Notes under the pieces: generated by a model | Told to the model about the DNA's origin: nothing | Seen by the model: the letters and a program-made list of their open reading frames with translations, nothing else | The model's database searches: none | Source of the DNA: Spirochaetota bacterium | GTDB taxonomy: Bacteria; Spirochaetota; UBA4802; UBA5550 | Assembly: GCA_017999915.1 (NCBI GenBank) | Contig: JAGNKX010000007.1 | Location: 190,488-254,487, forward strand | Direction: 5' to 3' | Length of the DNA: 64,000 nt | Position numbers and translations under genes: made by a program | Shown: positions 41,536 to 51,026 of the stretch, one piece after another | How the letters are laid out: each line of letters opens with the position of its first letter | Position numbering within the stretch: position 1 is the first letter of the stretch

Positions 41536-42057
41536 ATGTTCTGTGAACGGTGCAAAAATACGGAGGCTACCATCCACCTGACAGAGATTATAAAAGATGT
41601 CAAGTCGGAGCTGCATCTGTGCGAGAGTTGCGCGCGTGAGATCGGATTGAATTCGAAGCTTTCGAATTTTTCCCTATCCATCCCTGAAATGCTGTCATTT
41701 CTTGATGTGAACGAGGTCGATGAGTACGTCACCGGCGGCGTGTGCAAGAGCTGCGGCCTATCCTTCGTGGATTACAGCAGGGAGAGCAAGCTCGGCTGTC
41801 CCGATTGTTATCGATATCTCGGGGAGTCGCTGAAATCGGTCATCGCGGGATATCATGGAGGGGGTAAGCATTCCGGCAAGCATCCGGCCAATCCCGAAGG
41901 CATCCAGATCATGACCTACGAGAAGCCGGCTGATTTTATCTACGCGAAAAAATCGATCGAAGAGCTGAAGAGCATGCTGGGACAGGCCGTCAATGACGAG
42001 CGCTATGAAGAGGCGGCCCGCCTGCGCGATAAAATACGGGAGCTTGAAGCATCATGA
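41536..42057 (+). CDS. mcsA: McsA, zinc-finger activator of McsB
   Basis: A 173-residue protein with four CxxC pairs: CERC (3-6), CESC (29-32), CKSC and CPDC around residues 70-95, forming zinc sites. The C-terminal 40 residues carry a UVR motif (SIEELKSMLGQAVNDERYEE) of the UvrB/UvrC interaction type. In Bacillus, McsA binds and stimulates the arginine kinase McsB and connects it with ClpC. Here it is first of three genes in the order mcsA-mcsB-clpC, without ctsR, which precedes them in Firmicutes. The protein is cytoplasmic. Confidence 0.94.
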   Translation: MFCERCKNTEATIHLTEIIKDVKSELHLCESCAREIGLNSKLSNFSLSIPEMLSFLDVNEVDEYVTGGVCKSCGLSFVDYSRESKLGCPDCYRYLGESLKSVIAGYHGGGKHSGKHPANPEGIQIMTYEKPADFIYAKKSIEELKSMLGQAVNDERYEEAARLRDKIRELEAS

Positions 42058-42069
42058 TCATGCGGGGGA

Positions 42070-43131
42070 ATGACATTGTTTGAGGAAGTGCTACAACAGT
42101 CCGGCTTCTGGACGTCAACGGGCCCCTTCAGCCATATCGTGCTATCCAGCAGGCTCCGGCTGGCCCGCAACATGCTGTCGGTGCCGTTTCCTGGAAGGAT
42201 GGCCGATGATGAGACGTTCCCCATACGGGGAGCGATTGAGCGGTTCGCCCGCGAATCCGCGTACCGCGGCCATGTGAGTATCATCGATCTGAAGGATGTC
42301 GACGCAAACGAGAAGCGGTTTTTACGCGAGAGAAACATAATTACCTACGAGATGGAAGTGGCCGACAACAGCATGGTGGCCCTTGATGGTATCGATGATT
42401 TCAGCATCCTCGTGAACGAGGAAGACCATTTCAGGATACAGGTGATCCGTCCCGGCCTTCAGCTCATGGAGACCTATAAAACGGCGGACCGGGTGGACAC
42501 CGAGCTGAACCGCTTCGTGCCCTACGCCTTTTCCGACGAGCTGGGATACCTGACGGCATGCACGTCGAACCTGGGCACGGCCCTCCGGGTGTCGGTTCTC
42601 CTTCACCTGCCGGTGATAACGATCAAGAACGCGGTCCAGGAGCTTATCCCCGAGGACAAGAAGAACTCCATGGAGATTAAGGGCACCATCGGTAAGTCGA
42701 GCAAGACCCTCGGCGGCCTTTACCAGCTGTCAAACCGGATTTCCCTCGGGCCCTCTGAGGTGGACATTATCGAGTCCGTCGATGAAGTGGTGGGCCGGAT
42801 CCTCGAGAACGAAGACAACCGCCGCGACGAATACTTTTCGGAGTCCCGCACCGAGATCGAGGACATGGTATGGCGCTCCTACGGGACCCTGCTCTATTCG
42901 AGGCGGATCAGCTACATCGAGGCCATGGACCACTGTTCCAACGTCCGACTCGGGATCGTGCTGGCTGTCATCAAGAATATAGATGTCAAATCGATCAATG
43001 ACATCATGGTCAATATCCAGTGGGCCCATCTCCAGCGCCATTATGCCCTGCTGTTCAAGAGCACCGCCGAATGCGACGAGTACCGGGCCGATTATATCCG
43101 CAAAATAATGCAGACATTCGAGGTTAAATGA
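42070..43131 (+). CDS. mcsB: Protein arginine kinase McsB
   Basis: A 353-residue kinase of the phosphagen kinase fold that phosphorylates arginine on proteins, marking them for ClpC. Seen: SSRLRLARNM (26-35), NEEDH (116-120), LTACTSN with C164, the ATP-phosphate-binding SSKTLGG, and a helical C-terminus. The allosteric pocket sequence RDxxRA of known McsB proteins is CDEYRA (335-340) here, with the first arginine replaced by cysteine. The ATG at 42070 follows a GGGGGA box. It overlaps clpC by 4 nt (ATGA), so all three products are coupled. Confidence 0.95.
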   Translation: MTLFEEVLQQSGFWTSTGPFSHIVLSSRLRLARNMLSVPFPGRMADDETFPIRGAIERFARESAYRGHVSIIDLKDVDANEKRFLRERNIITYEMEVADNSMVALDGIDDFSILVNEEDHFRIQVIRPGLQLMETYKTADRVDTELNRFVPYAFSDELGYLTACTSNLGTALRVSVLLHLPVITIKNAVQELIPEDKKNSMEIKGTIGKSSKTLGGLYQLSNRISLGPSEVDIIESVDEVVGRILENEDNRRDEYFSESRTEIEDMVWRSYGTLLYSRRISYIEAMDHCSNVRLGIVLAVIKNIDVKSINDIMVNIQWAHLQRHYALLFKSTAECDEYRADYIRKIMQTFEVK

Positions 43132-45626
43132 TGTTCGAGTTCACCAAGCGTTCCAAAAAAGTGTTGGAAATAATGGCCCAGAGCGAAGGGAAGCGCCTCA
43201 ACTCGGACATGATCGATCCGGATCACATCATGATATCGCTGCTGAAAGACGAGGAATCGGTGGCCGCCCGCATCATGAAAAACCTCGGCATCAATTTCGA
43301 AAAATTCATCCAGGACATCGAGCAGTCGGTCCGCAGGGACCGGGCCACCATAATTCTCGGCAAGGTCCCCCTCAGCTCCAAGTACAAGCGCATCATCGAG
43401 ATGTCGAAGGAGGAGGCCCGGAAGCTCCGAAACTCCTATATCGGCACGGAGCACCTGCTCCTGGCCATTTTCCGCGAGGGAACCTGCTCGGGCCTTGACA
43501 ATCTCATCCGCTCCGGCATCGATTACAACGTCATCAGGAACGAGATATTGCGCGTCCTCGGCGTGAAGGTAAACAACGAGAAGCAGGCCAAGGTCAAGAC
43601 GGTGAAGCCCCCCGCGCTTGATGAATTCGCCCGCGACCTCACCAAGATGGCCACCGAGGGGGCCCTTGACCCGGTTATCGGCCGGGATGACGAGATAAAC
43701 CGCGTCATTCGCATCCTGTCGCGGAAGCGCAAGAACAATCCGATCCTGATCGGCGAGGCCGGCGTGGGCAAGACCGCCATCGTGGAGGGCCTGGCGCAGC
43801 GCATCGTCCGCAAGGAGATCCCGGAGCCGCTGTACGACAAGAGGGTCCTTTCCCTCGATATGGCGGCCATCGTGGCTGGCACAAAGTACCGCGGCGAGTT
43901 CGAGGAGCGCCTCAAGCGCGTCGTTAAGGAGATCACCGATGACGGCAACATCATCATTTTCATAGACGAGGTCCACACACTGATCGGCGCCGGCGCCGCC
44001 GAGGGCGCCATAGACGCGGCCAATATCCTGAAGCCGGCCCTGGCGCGGGGCGAGCTGCAGTGCATCGGAGCCACCACCATCAACGAGTACAAGATGTACG
44101 TGGAAAAGGACACGGCCCTGGTGCGGCGCTTCCAGTCGATCCTGGTGGAGGAGCCCGACGTGGACGAGACCATACGCATCCTGAAGGGCCTGAAGGAGCG
44201 CTTCGAGAGCCACCACAAGGTGCGGTTCATCCAGGAGTCGCTGGTGAAGGCGGCGGTACTGGCCGACCGCTACATCAACGACCGCTGCCTGCCGGACAAG
44301 GCCATCGACATCATCGACGAGGCCGGCGCCATGGCCCGGCTGGAGAATTTCGACATCCCCGAGGACATCATCGCCCTGGAGGCGGAGATTGACGGCCTCA
44401 TCACGAAGAAGAACGAGCTCGTGCTGTCCCAGGAGTACGAACAGGCGGCCGCGATCCGCGACCTGATCCATGACAAGCGAGAGATCCTCGCCGTGAAGAT
44501 GGAAAACTGGCACGACAAGAAGAACGAATATGAAATAATGGTAACCCCGGACCAGATCGCGGTGATCGTTTCAGAGAGCACCGGGATCCCGGTCAAGAGC
44601 ATCGAGGAATCGGAAACCGAAAAGCTGATGCGCATGGAGGAGGAGATCCACAAACGTATCATAGGGCAGGACGACGCCATACGCGCCGTGAGCCGCGCCA
44701 TCAGGCGTTCCCGGGCCGGCCTCGGCAGCTCGAGCCGGCCCATGGGGGCCTTCATATTCCTGGGCCCGACGGGCGTGGGAAAGACCGAGCTGGCGAAGGC
44801 CCTCGCCGAGTTCCTCTTCGACGACGAGCGGAACCTTGTCAGGGTGGATATGTCGGAATACATGGAAAAGCATTCCGTGTCGCGCCTTATCGGGGCGCCC
44901 CCGGGCTATATCGGCTACGAGGAGGGCGGGCAGCTCACGGAAAAGATCAGGCGGAGGCCCTATTCGGTCATTCTTCTCGACGAGATCGAGAAGGCCCATC
45001 CGGACGTCTTCAACATCCTCCTCCAGGTCTTCGAGGAGGGCGAGCTGACCGACGGGTCCGGCTCCACGATCAGCTTCCGGGACACCATCATCATCATGAC
45101 CTCGAATATCGGCAACAGGGAGTACCAGAAGATCGGGAAAATGGGATTCGGCGACGATGAATCGCGAGACAGCGGCGCCCGGGACAAGGTGAGCGACGAG
45201 TTGAGGCGCCTGTTCAGCCCCGAGTTCCTGAACCGGGTCGACGAGGTGGTCTATTTCCACAAGCTCGACAGGAACCATATCAAGCGGATCGTCGACCTGA
45301 TGCTCTCCCGCATCAATGAGAAGCTGTGGGACCGGAAGATCGAGCTGGTATTTTCCACGGGGGTCAGGAAGTACCTGATAGAAAAAGGATTTGACGAAAA
45401 TTTCGGGGCCAGGAACCTTCGCAGGGTAATCCAGAGCGACATAGAGGATTCCCTGGCCAATGAGCTGCTGAAGGGCAAGGTCCAGGAATCTTCCCGCCTG
45501 AAGGTCGTCCTCAAGGGAAAGTTCATCGCGTTCAAAGATATAGGGAAGGTCATTCCAGGCGACGATGACGACGGCGAGGGCGAATTCCTGGAGAGCGGCG
45601 CATTAGAGATCAAAGGTATTCAGTGA
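43128..45626 (+). CDS. clpC: AAA+ unfoldase ClpC
   Basis: An 832-residue Hsp100 unfoldase working with ClpP. Domains: N-terminal double repeat (about 5-145, [12 protein letters not shown], then [20 protein letters not shown]), first AAA+ module with GEAGVGKT and [12 protein letters not shown], a middle UVR-type coiled coil ([12 protein letters not shown]) for adaptor binding, second AAA+ module with [14 protein letters not shown] and the ClpP-loop region around KMGFGDDES, and a D2 small domain. The middle domain is what recognises McsB/MecA-type partners. It overlaps mcsB and is followed closely by leuC, with no terminator visible between. Confidence 0.97.
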   Translation: MMFEFTKRSKKVLEIMAQSEGKRLNSDMIDPDHIMISLLKDEESVAARIMKNLGINFEKFIQDIEQSVRRDRATIILGKVPLSSKYKRIIEMSKEEARKLRNSYIGTEHLLLAIFREGTCSGLDNLIRSGIDYNVIRNEILRVLGVKVNNEKQAKVKTVKPPALDEFARDLTKMATEGALDPVIGRDDEINRVIRILSRKRKNNPILIGEAGVGKTAIVEGLAQRIVRKEIPEPLYDKRVLSLDMAAIVAGTKYRGEFEERLKRVVKEITDDGNIIIFIDEVHTLIGAGAAEGAIDAANILKPALARGELQCIGATTINEYKMYVEKDTALVRRFQSILVEEPDVDETIRILKGLKERFESHHKVRFIQESLVKAAVLADRYINDRCLPDKAIDIIDEAGAMARLENFDIPEDIIALEAEIDGLITKKNELVLSQEYEQAAAIRDLIHDKREILAVKMENWHDKKNEYEIMVTPDQIAVIVSESTGIPVKSIEESETEKLMRMEEEIHKRIIGQDDAIRAVSRAIRRSRAGLGSSSRPMGAFIFLGPTGVGKTELAKALAEFLFDDERNLVRVDMSEYMEKHSVSRLIGAPPGYIGYEEGGQLTEKIRRRPYSVILLDEIEKAHPDVFNILLQVFEEGELTDGSGSTISFRDTIIIMTSNIGNREYQKIGKMGFGDDESRDSGARDKVSDELRRLFSPEFLNRVDEVVYFHKLDRNHIKRIVDLMLSRINEKLWDRKIELVFSTGVRKYLIEKGFDENFGARNLRRVIQSDIEDSLANELLKGKVQESSRLKVVLKGKFIAFKDIGKVIPGDDDDGEGEFLESGALEIKGIQ

Positions 45627-46919
45627 ATGGGATATACAATAGCGGAAAAAATATTCAACGCACATCGCATCGACAATCCGACTCCAGCCATACATGTTCT
45701 CACCCTTGACGCGGTCTTCTGCCACGAGATCACGACGCCCATCGCGATCAACGACCTGGTGGCGAAGGGGAAGGACCGGGTCTTCGATCCGGACAGGATC
45801 AAGGCCGTGATCGACCATGTAACGCCGGCCAAGGATTCGAAAACGGCGGAGCAGGGGAAGATCCTGCGCGACTGGGCGCGGCGCCACGGCATAAAGGACT
45901 ATTTTGACATCGGCAGGAACGGCGTGTGCCACGCCCTGTTCCCGGAGAACGGCTTCGTGCGGCCCGGCTATACCGTCATCATGGGCGATTCCCACACCTG
46001 TACCCACGGGGCCTTCGGCGCCTTCGCGGCCGGGGTCGGCTCGACCGATCTCGAGGTGGCCATCCTCAAGGGTGTGTGCGCCTTCAATTCGCCCCGCACC
46101 ATGAGGATAAATGTCACCGGCGATCTTCAGGAAGGCGTCTTCGCGAAGGACGTCATACTATCCATCATCGGGAATATCGGCGTCAACGGCGCCACCAACA
46201 TGGTCATAGAATTCACCGGCCCGGTCATCGCGGCCCTGTCCATGGAGTCCAGGATGACCCTCTGCAACATGGCAGTCGAGGCCGGCGCCACCAGCGGGAT
46301 ATGCCATCCGGACATGACCACGGTGGAGTATCTCTGGGAATTCATCGGCGGCGATTATGCCTCGAAGGAAGAGGCGCTCAAAGACTATTTAAAATGGATC
46401 TCCGATCCTGGCGCCTCCTATGAAAAAACAATCGACCTTGACGTCTCCGGCCTGGAGCCGGTGGTCACCTTCGGCTACAAGCCTGACCAGGTGAAGCCGG
46501 TGCGCCTCATGGAAGGAACGCCCGTGGACCAGATCTATATCGGGTCATGCACCAACGGCCGCATCGAGGACCTCCGCGTGGCTGCCCGGGTGCTCAAGGG
46601 AAAGAGGATCAGCGACCGCGTCAGGGCCATCGTGTCGCCGGCCACCCCGAAGATATACCGGATGGCCCTCGAAGAGGGGATCATAAAGATATTTATGGAC
46701 GCGGGCTTCTGCGTCACCAATCCGACCTGCGGGGCCTGTCTCGGCATGAGCAACGGCGTCCTCGCCTCCGGCGAGGTGTGCGCCTCCACGACCAACCGGA
46801 ACTTCCAGGGCAGGATGGGGGCGGGCGGCATGGTCCACCTCATGAGCCCTGCCACGGCCGCCGCCTCGGCGATCGCCGGCGCCATAGCAAACTCTGAACT
46901 CTACCGGGGGCGGAAATAG
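45627..46919 (+). CDS. leuC: 3-isopropylmalate dehydratase large subunit
   Basis: A 430-residue aconitase-superfamily large subunit. Iron-sulfur ligands lie in GSCTNGR and NPTCGACLGMS; the substrate loop SHTCTHGAFG is present. The shorter length and the sequence style match the LeuC2/homoaconitase group. With LeuD it isomerises 2- and 3-isopropylmalate in leucine synthesis; homoaconitate or citramalate-pathway substrates are possible alternatives. AAAGG precedes the ATG. leuA and leuB are not in the window, so the pathway is split. Confidence 0.94.
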   Translation: MGYTIAEKIFNAHRIDNPTPAIHVLTLDAVFCHEITTPIAINDLVAKGKDRVFDPDRIKAVIDHVTPAKDSKTAEQGKILRDWARRHGIKDYFDIGRNGVCHALFPENGFVRPGYTVIMGDSHTCTHGAFGAFAAGVGSTDLEVAILKGVCAFNSPRTMRINVTGDLQEGVFAKDVILSIIGNIGVNGATNMVIEFTGPVIAALSMESRMTLCNMAVEAGATSGICHPDMTTVEYLWEFIGGDYASKEEALKDYLKWISDPGASYEKTIDLDVSGLEPVVTFGYKPDQVKPVRLMEGTPVDQIYIGSCTNGRIEDLRVAARVLKGKRISDRVRAIVSPATPKIYRMALEEGIIKIFMDAGFCVTNPTCGACLGMSNGVLASGEVCASTTNRNFQGRMGAGGMVHLMSPATAAASAIAGAIANSELYRGRK

Positions 46920-46920
46920 C

Positions 46921-47445
46921 ATGAAGAATTTCAACGGGAAGGCCCTCTTCCTCGACAGGGCAGACATCAATACAGACGAGATCATCCCCGCCCATTACCT
47001 CACCGAGATCACGAAGGAGGCGCTGAAGCCCCATCTCCTCGAGGGCCTGAAAATGGAAGGCTTTGACCATCGCCGCGACATCCCCGGCAAGAGCGTCATC
47101 ATCACCCGCTCCAATTTCGGGTGCGGCTCCTCGAGGGAGCACGCGCCGTGGGCCCTCGAAATGAACGGCATCAACCTGGTGATCGCCGAAAGCTTCGCGA
47201 GAATATTCAGGCAGAACATGTACAACTGCGGCATGATGGCGGTGGAGCTCCCCCATGAGGCCATCGACATGCTCTTCACGTCAGCGGCGGACAAGGACGC
47301 CGAGATCGAGACCGATTTCACCCAGGGGCAGTTCATCATCCGGGTAAACGGGGAGGAGGAGCGGATCAGGTTCGCCATCTCGGAATTCGACCGGGACCTC
47401 GTCCAGGCCGGGGGCTGGCTGGAGTACGCCGATAAAAAATATTAA
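46921..47445 (+). CDS. leuD: 3-isopropylmalate dehydratase small subunit
   Basis: A 174-residue swivel domain subunit with the signature RADINTDEIIPAHYL, SNFGCGSSREHAPWAL, and the NMYNCGMMAVEL segment. It starts 1 nt after the leuC stop and pairs with LeuC. The short size agrees with the LeuC2/LeuD2 class. This is the last gene of the mcsA-mcsB-clpC-leuCD run. Confidence 0.95.
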   Translation: MKNFNGKALFLDRADINTDEIIPAHYLTEITKEALKPHLLEGLKMEGFDHRRDIPGKSVIITRSNFGCGSSREHAPWALEMNGINLVIAESFARIFRQNMYNCGMMAVELPHEAIDMLFTSAADKDAEIETDFTQGQFIIRVNGEEERIRFAISEFDRDLVQAGGWLEYADKKY

Positions 47446-47450
47446 AAAGG

Positions 47451-47630
47451 TTCTCGCAGAGGCGCTGAGGCGCAGAGTTCGTTTGAGCTGTTTTTAAAAT
47501 AATATTTTCGGATTTTGTTGTGCGGTTATTTTTTATTTAGATGATGAATGCAGGATATGATGCAGTTGTATCATATTTCTGTAAAGGCCAAACCTATAAA
47601 ACCTCTGCGTCTCCGCGACTCCGCGAGAGA
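47451..47630. repeat. Inverted pair of a dispersed repeat
   Basis: TCTCGCAGAGGCGCTGAG at 47452-47469 and, inverted, CTCCGCGACTCCGCGAGA at 47612-47629 flank about 140 bp of AT-rich sequence between leuD and the convergent AsmA-like gene. A third half copy is at 22512-22540. The layout is that of a small non-autonomous element with terminal inverted repeats. Confidence 0.6.
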
Positions 47631-47638
47631 TCTTCTTC

Positions 47639-49696
47639 TCAGTTTACCCGTTTCACGTTGCTGCCGTTCATCATGTCGCCGTTAAGGACGAAGGGCATGA
47701 TGTACCATTCCCCCCTCAGGTAGTTGTTCAGGCCCATGGTGATGAGCCCCGGGAGGTCCTGTATGAATTCCCTGGTGAATTCCAGCGTGATGTTCAGCGG
47801 GCTCGCGACCAGCTTGTCGTTGAAAGTGCCGGTGATCTTCAGGCGCACCTTGTTGGAGCTGAATATGAAGGAGCGGACGAGATAGTTCGTGCCCCTGATG
47901 TCCATGTTGCCGTAGATCTTGTTGAACTCCAGGTCCCGCAGCTTGTATTTCAGCTCCGACAGGAGGAGTCCGAGGCCGTTCTGGACCCCGGTATCGACAA
48001 GCTTCCCCCGGTCGACGGTGAACTCGACGTTGCCCCGCGCCGTCTGGAGGATCCTTCCGCTCAGCTCGAAGTCGACCTTCGCCTTGCCGCTCGCCGTCCC
48101 GAAGATCCTGTTGCGTATCTTTTCATTGGGAGATACCGCGTCCTGCATCAGGAGGCCCGCGAAATTCAGCGCCAGCGACGCCTGCGGCGGGCCCTGACCC
48201 ATGGAGATGGCGCCGCTGCCGTTGATTTTCCCCTCGGAAAAAATGAACTGGAACCCTTTTATGGAGACGGTGCTCCCGGAGAGGAGGTACTGGAGCTGAA
48301 TGCCGCTGACCTGGTGGGCGCCGTACTGGAGACGGTTCACATTAATAATGCCGCTGATCTCCTTCGGGATGTTGATGGGCGCGTCGCCCTGGGAGAACCT
48401 GTTCTTTTCGGGATCGATGACGATTTTTTCGGCCCCGACGTTGATGAAGAGTTTCGAGAAGTCCGCTTCCGTGGAGGCGATGGAGAGTACGCACGGATTG
48501 CCGTAGAACCTGAAGGGGATTCCGGTCTGCTTGAATCGGCTTTCGGCTATGGTTACGGAGGCGTTCAGGTCGCTGATCAGCTTGATCTCCGGGTCATAGC
48601 CGCAATTGACCAGCTTGAGGTTCCCGTTATAGAGTCCGCCGCCGTAGCGAAGGTCTCCCTCCACCTTACCGTACAGCTTGGCCGGGAGGAATTTCAGGAC
48701 AGCCGCTGCGTCCGATACCTGGGCATCGATGTTCCTGATGTTGAAGCCTATCAGTCCGCCGCCAAAGGTGAAATGGAGGCTGTCAATGTAGAATGAGGAT
48801 TTATCGATTCCTCCGCTGACGCGCCCGATGAAGACCGTCCGTCCGCTGATATCAACCTTGCAGAATCCGTTGGCGCTTATGACCTTCGGGGTATTGAGGA
48901 GCGTCGATGCGGCGATGACGTCCCCCCTGACGAATGATTTTGTTATCACCAGGTTTTTAACGGTTCCATTGACAACATTGTAAGGGAGGTTCACGTTTTT
49001 TCCCCACTGGTATACCCAGAGAAGGGACGCGTTTTCCAGCCTGACATCGCCGGTTATTTCAAAGTTGTCCTTCGATGTTTTTATGGTCAATTCCGGATGC
49101 ACGATCCCCCGCGGACGCGGCAGTTGAACCGTGCAATCCTTTACCATGATATTCGTGCCGATCTTTACCGTGACGTCGATGTTGTAGGTGCCGGCCAGTG
49201 GCGCCAGTACGGGGGGCGGATTTGAGAGGGTAACGGTAGCGTCCGTAACCTTGATCCTGGATATTTTCGCCGTTACGCCGGATCCCTTGCCTTTCGTGAG
49301 GCTCGAGAGGAGCTTCCCGATGTTCGATTCCCTGTTCTCGTCGAACACGATATTGCAGCGCGCCTTTTTCAGGGATATGGAGCTGAAATCCAGCTCCATC
49401 TTGAACAGGGAAAGAAGGGAGATGCGGAGGTCGGCCCTGTCGACGCCGGCCAGGACCGGTGATTCTTTGTCTGATTCGTAAACGGTGACGTCCTCAAGGG
49501 TAATCCCGCCGATGCCGTACCCGATGTGCCGGATGATGACTTTTCTTCCCAGGGCGCTCTCGGCCTTCTCCGTGACCAGGGATAATATCCTTTCAGCGGG
49601 GTAAAAGGCGACCAGCAGCGCAATGGAGGCGGACAGAAGGAGGATTACGGAAACAAGGACAAAGGCGGCGGCTTTAAGCGTTTTTACTGGCTTCAC
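47639..49696 (-). CDS. AsmA-like periplasmic protein
   Basis: A 685-residue protein, single N-terminal membrane helix (FVLVSVILLLSASIALLVAF) then a long beta-rich extracytoplasmic body with repeating short strands (GGITLEDVTVYES, GGLIGFNIRNIDAQV, VSIKGFQFIFSEGKINGSGA, GNVEFTVDRGKLVDTGV). The C-terminal LRDLEFNKIYGNMDIRGTNY region matches the AsmA conserved core. AsmA/TamB-like proteins act in lipid or outer membrane protein traffic between membranes. The GTG at 49696, 8-10 nt behind GGAAAG, overlaps the CNB gene by 23 nt. Its gene pairs with the CNB gene, suggesting a link to envelope stress; this is inference. Confidence 0.84.
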   Translation of the reverse strand: MKPVKTLKAAAFVLVSVILLLSASIALLVAFYPAERILSLVTEKAESALGRKVIIRHIGYGIGGITLEDVTVYESDKESPVLAGVDRADLRISLLSLFKMELDFSSISLKKARCNIVFDENRESNIGKLLSSLTKGKGSGVTAKISRIKVTDATVTLSNPPPVLAPLAGTYNIDVTVKIGTNIMVKDCTVQLPRPRGIVHPELTIKTSKDNFEITGDVRLENASLLWVYQWGKNVNLPYNVVNGTVKNLVITKSFVRGDVIAASTLLNTPKVISANGFCKVDISGRTVFIGRVSGGIDKSSFYIDSLHFTFGGGLIGFNIRNIDAQVSDAAAVLKFLPAKLYGKVEGDLRYGGGLYNGNLKLVNCGYDPEIKLISDLNASVTIAESRFKQTGIPFRFYGNPCVLSIASTEADFSKLFINVGAEKIVIDPEKNRFSQGDAPINIPKEISGIINVNRLQYGAHQVSGIQLQYLLSGSTVSIKGFQFIFSEGKINGSGAISMGQGPPQASLALNFAGLLMQDAVSPNEKIRNRIFGTASGKAKVDFELSGRILQTARGNVEFTVDRGKLVDTGVQNGLGLLLSELKYKLRDLEFNKIYGNMDIRGTNYLVRSFIFSSNKVRLKITGTFNDKLVASPLNITLEFTREFIQDLPGLITMGLNNYLRGEWYIMPFVLNGDMMNGSNVKRVN

Positions 49697-50894
49697 GTTT
49701 TCTTTCCATGGCGGCTTTTTTTCTGTAGAACTGCACGGTCTTTTCCAGTTCAAGGATATCGGTGCAAACGATCTTACCTTCAGAGAGGACGAAATGCTTG
49801 TCCTCCAGGAGCTGGACGACGTACATGTCTCCCTTTTCGGGAGTGAGGCCCACCATGTTGATCAATTCCTTTGTGCCGAATTCAAAGTTATGGGGCTGCT
49901 TCGCTTCGATCCGTATTTTTTGCTTTTCAAGCTGTATGAGAAGGGTATCGTAAATGCGCCCCAGGGGATCCTGGATCATGAGGTTTTCCAGCTGACGGTA
50001 GGCGGTCCAGATACGCTCGCTCAGGATCTGGATCAGGCGCGTCGCCAGCTGGGGCTGGGCCTGGACCATGCTCTCGAAGTTCGACTTGTTGATGGCCAGC
50101 ACTTCGACGTCGCCGAAGGTAATGGCGGAGGCGCTGCGCGGCTTGTTGTCGAGGATGGCCATTTCGCCGAAAATGTCGCCCTGCTTGAGCACCGCCAGGA
50201 GCACTTCCTCGTTGACGATCTTGGTGATCTTGACCTTGCCTGATTGGATGATGAAGAGCTCTTCGCCCGGCTCGTATTCGCAGAATATCATGGTATTGTC
50301 CCTGTATTTGCGGTTCATGCCCGCCTTTTGGCCCGTGTCGGGGGATTTCAGGGGGGCTTTCAGGGATTGGAGACGCTGTATGGCCATATCACGGTTCTCA
50401 CTGGTCGGCCTGTATTGCAAAAACTTCTGGTAGGCGTATATGGCATGGTTCAGGACCCTCTTCTTGATATAATATTCGCCGATATTATAGAGGTGCGAAG
50501 GGTCTTCGGTTGCTACATTTTTGAAGGTCAGGTTGGTGATGGCCTGGTCAAAATCGCGGAGCTGGCGGCTGAAAAACCGTATGATTTTCATGGCCACGGT
50601 CGGGTTTTTCTGGATAAGGAGGCCGAATTTCTCCCTATCGACGGAGATGAGTGAAACGTTTTCAAGGGCAACGGCTGATTCGATCCGGGCATGGGCGCTC
50701 ATGCATGACACAACACCGAAAAAATCGCCCGGTCCCAGGACGGAATACGGCTCGGTAGCTATTACCGGGTTATCCTTGGCGACCTTGACCTTTCCCTTGA
50801 GAATAATATAAAAGTTATTGGCGTTTTTTTTGCCTTCAACAATAACAAAGGAATTGGCGAGGTAATTTTCGACCTTAAACTGTATGTCAGACAT
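49674..50894 (-). CDS. Double cyclic-nucleotide-binding regulator
   Basis: A 406-residue protein with two CNB domains. The first (about 15-115) lacks the phosphate-binding Glu/Arg (FFGVVSCMSAHARIES). The second (about 215-315) has an intact cassette, FGEMAILDNKPRSASA. Between them is a TPR-like helical segment (HLYNIGEYYIKKRVLNHAIY). The C-terminal 90 residues look like a Crp-type helix region (IYDTLLIQLEKQ, ELINMVGLTPEKGDMYVVQL), possibly DNA-binding. cAMP from the CYTH cyclase at 4.9 kb is a candidate ligand. Start 50894 follows an AGGCAA-type box. Confidence 0.85.
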   Translation of the reverse strand: MSDIQFKVENYLANSFVIVEGKKNANNFYIILKGKVKVAKDNPVIATEPYSVLGPGDFFGVVSCMSAHARIESAVALENVSLISVDREKFGLLIQKNPTVAMKIIRFFSRQLRDFDQAITNLTFKNVATEDPSHLYNIGEYYIKKRVLNHAIYAYQKFLQYRPTSENRDMAIQRLQSLKAPLKSPDTGQKAGMNRKYRDNTMIFCEYEPGEELFIIQSGKVKITKIVNEEVLLAVLKQGDIFGEMAILDNKPRSASAITFGDVEVLAINKSNFESMVQAQPQLATRLIQILSERIWTAYRQLENLMIQDPLGRIYDTLLIQLEKQKIRIEAKQPHNFEFGTKELINMVGLTPEKGDMYVVQLLEDKHFVLSEGKIVCTDILELEKTVQFYRKKAAMERKREASKNA

Positions 50895-51026
50895 TTTGCC
50901 TCTTGATTAAACACATAATATATTATCACTAATAATAAAATCGGCAAAAAATCAAGTAATTTCTATTATTTTTATAACTCATTGATTTTTTACGATGATT
51001 ATCAAATTCCTATAGGATCATCTTCA

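Noticed and set aside
41377-41616. 79-aa minus-strand frame overlapping the mcsA start
   Set aside because: No ribosome binding site and no recognisable protein features; it conflicts with mcsA.
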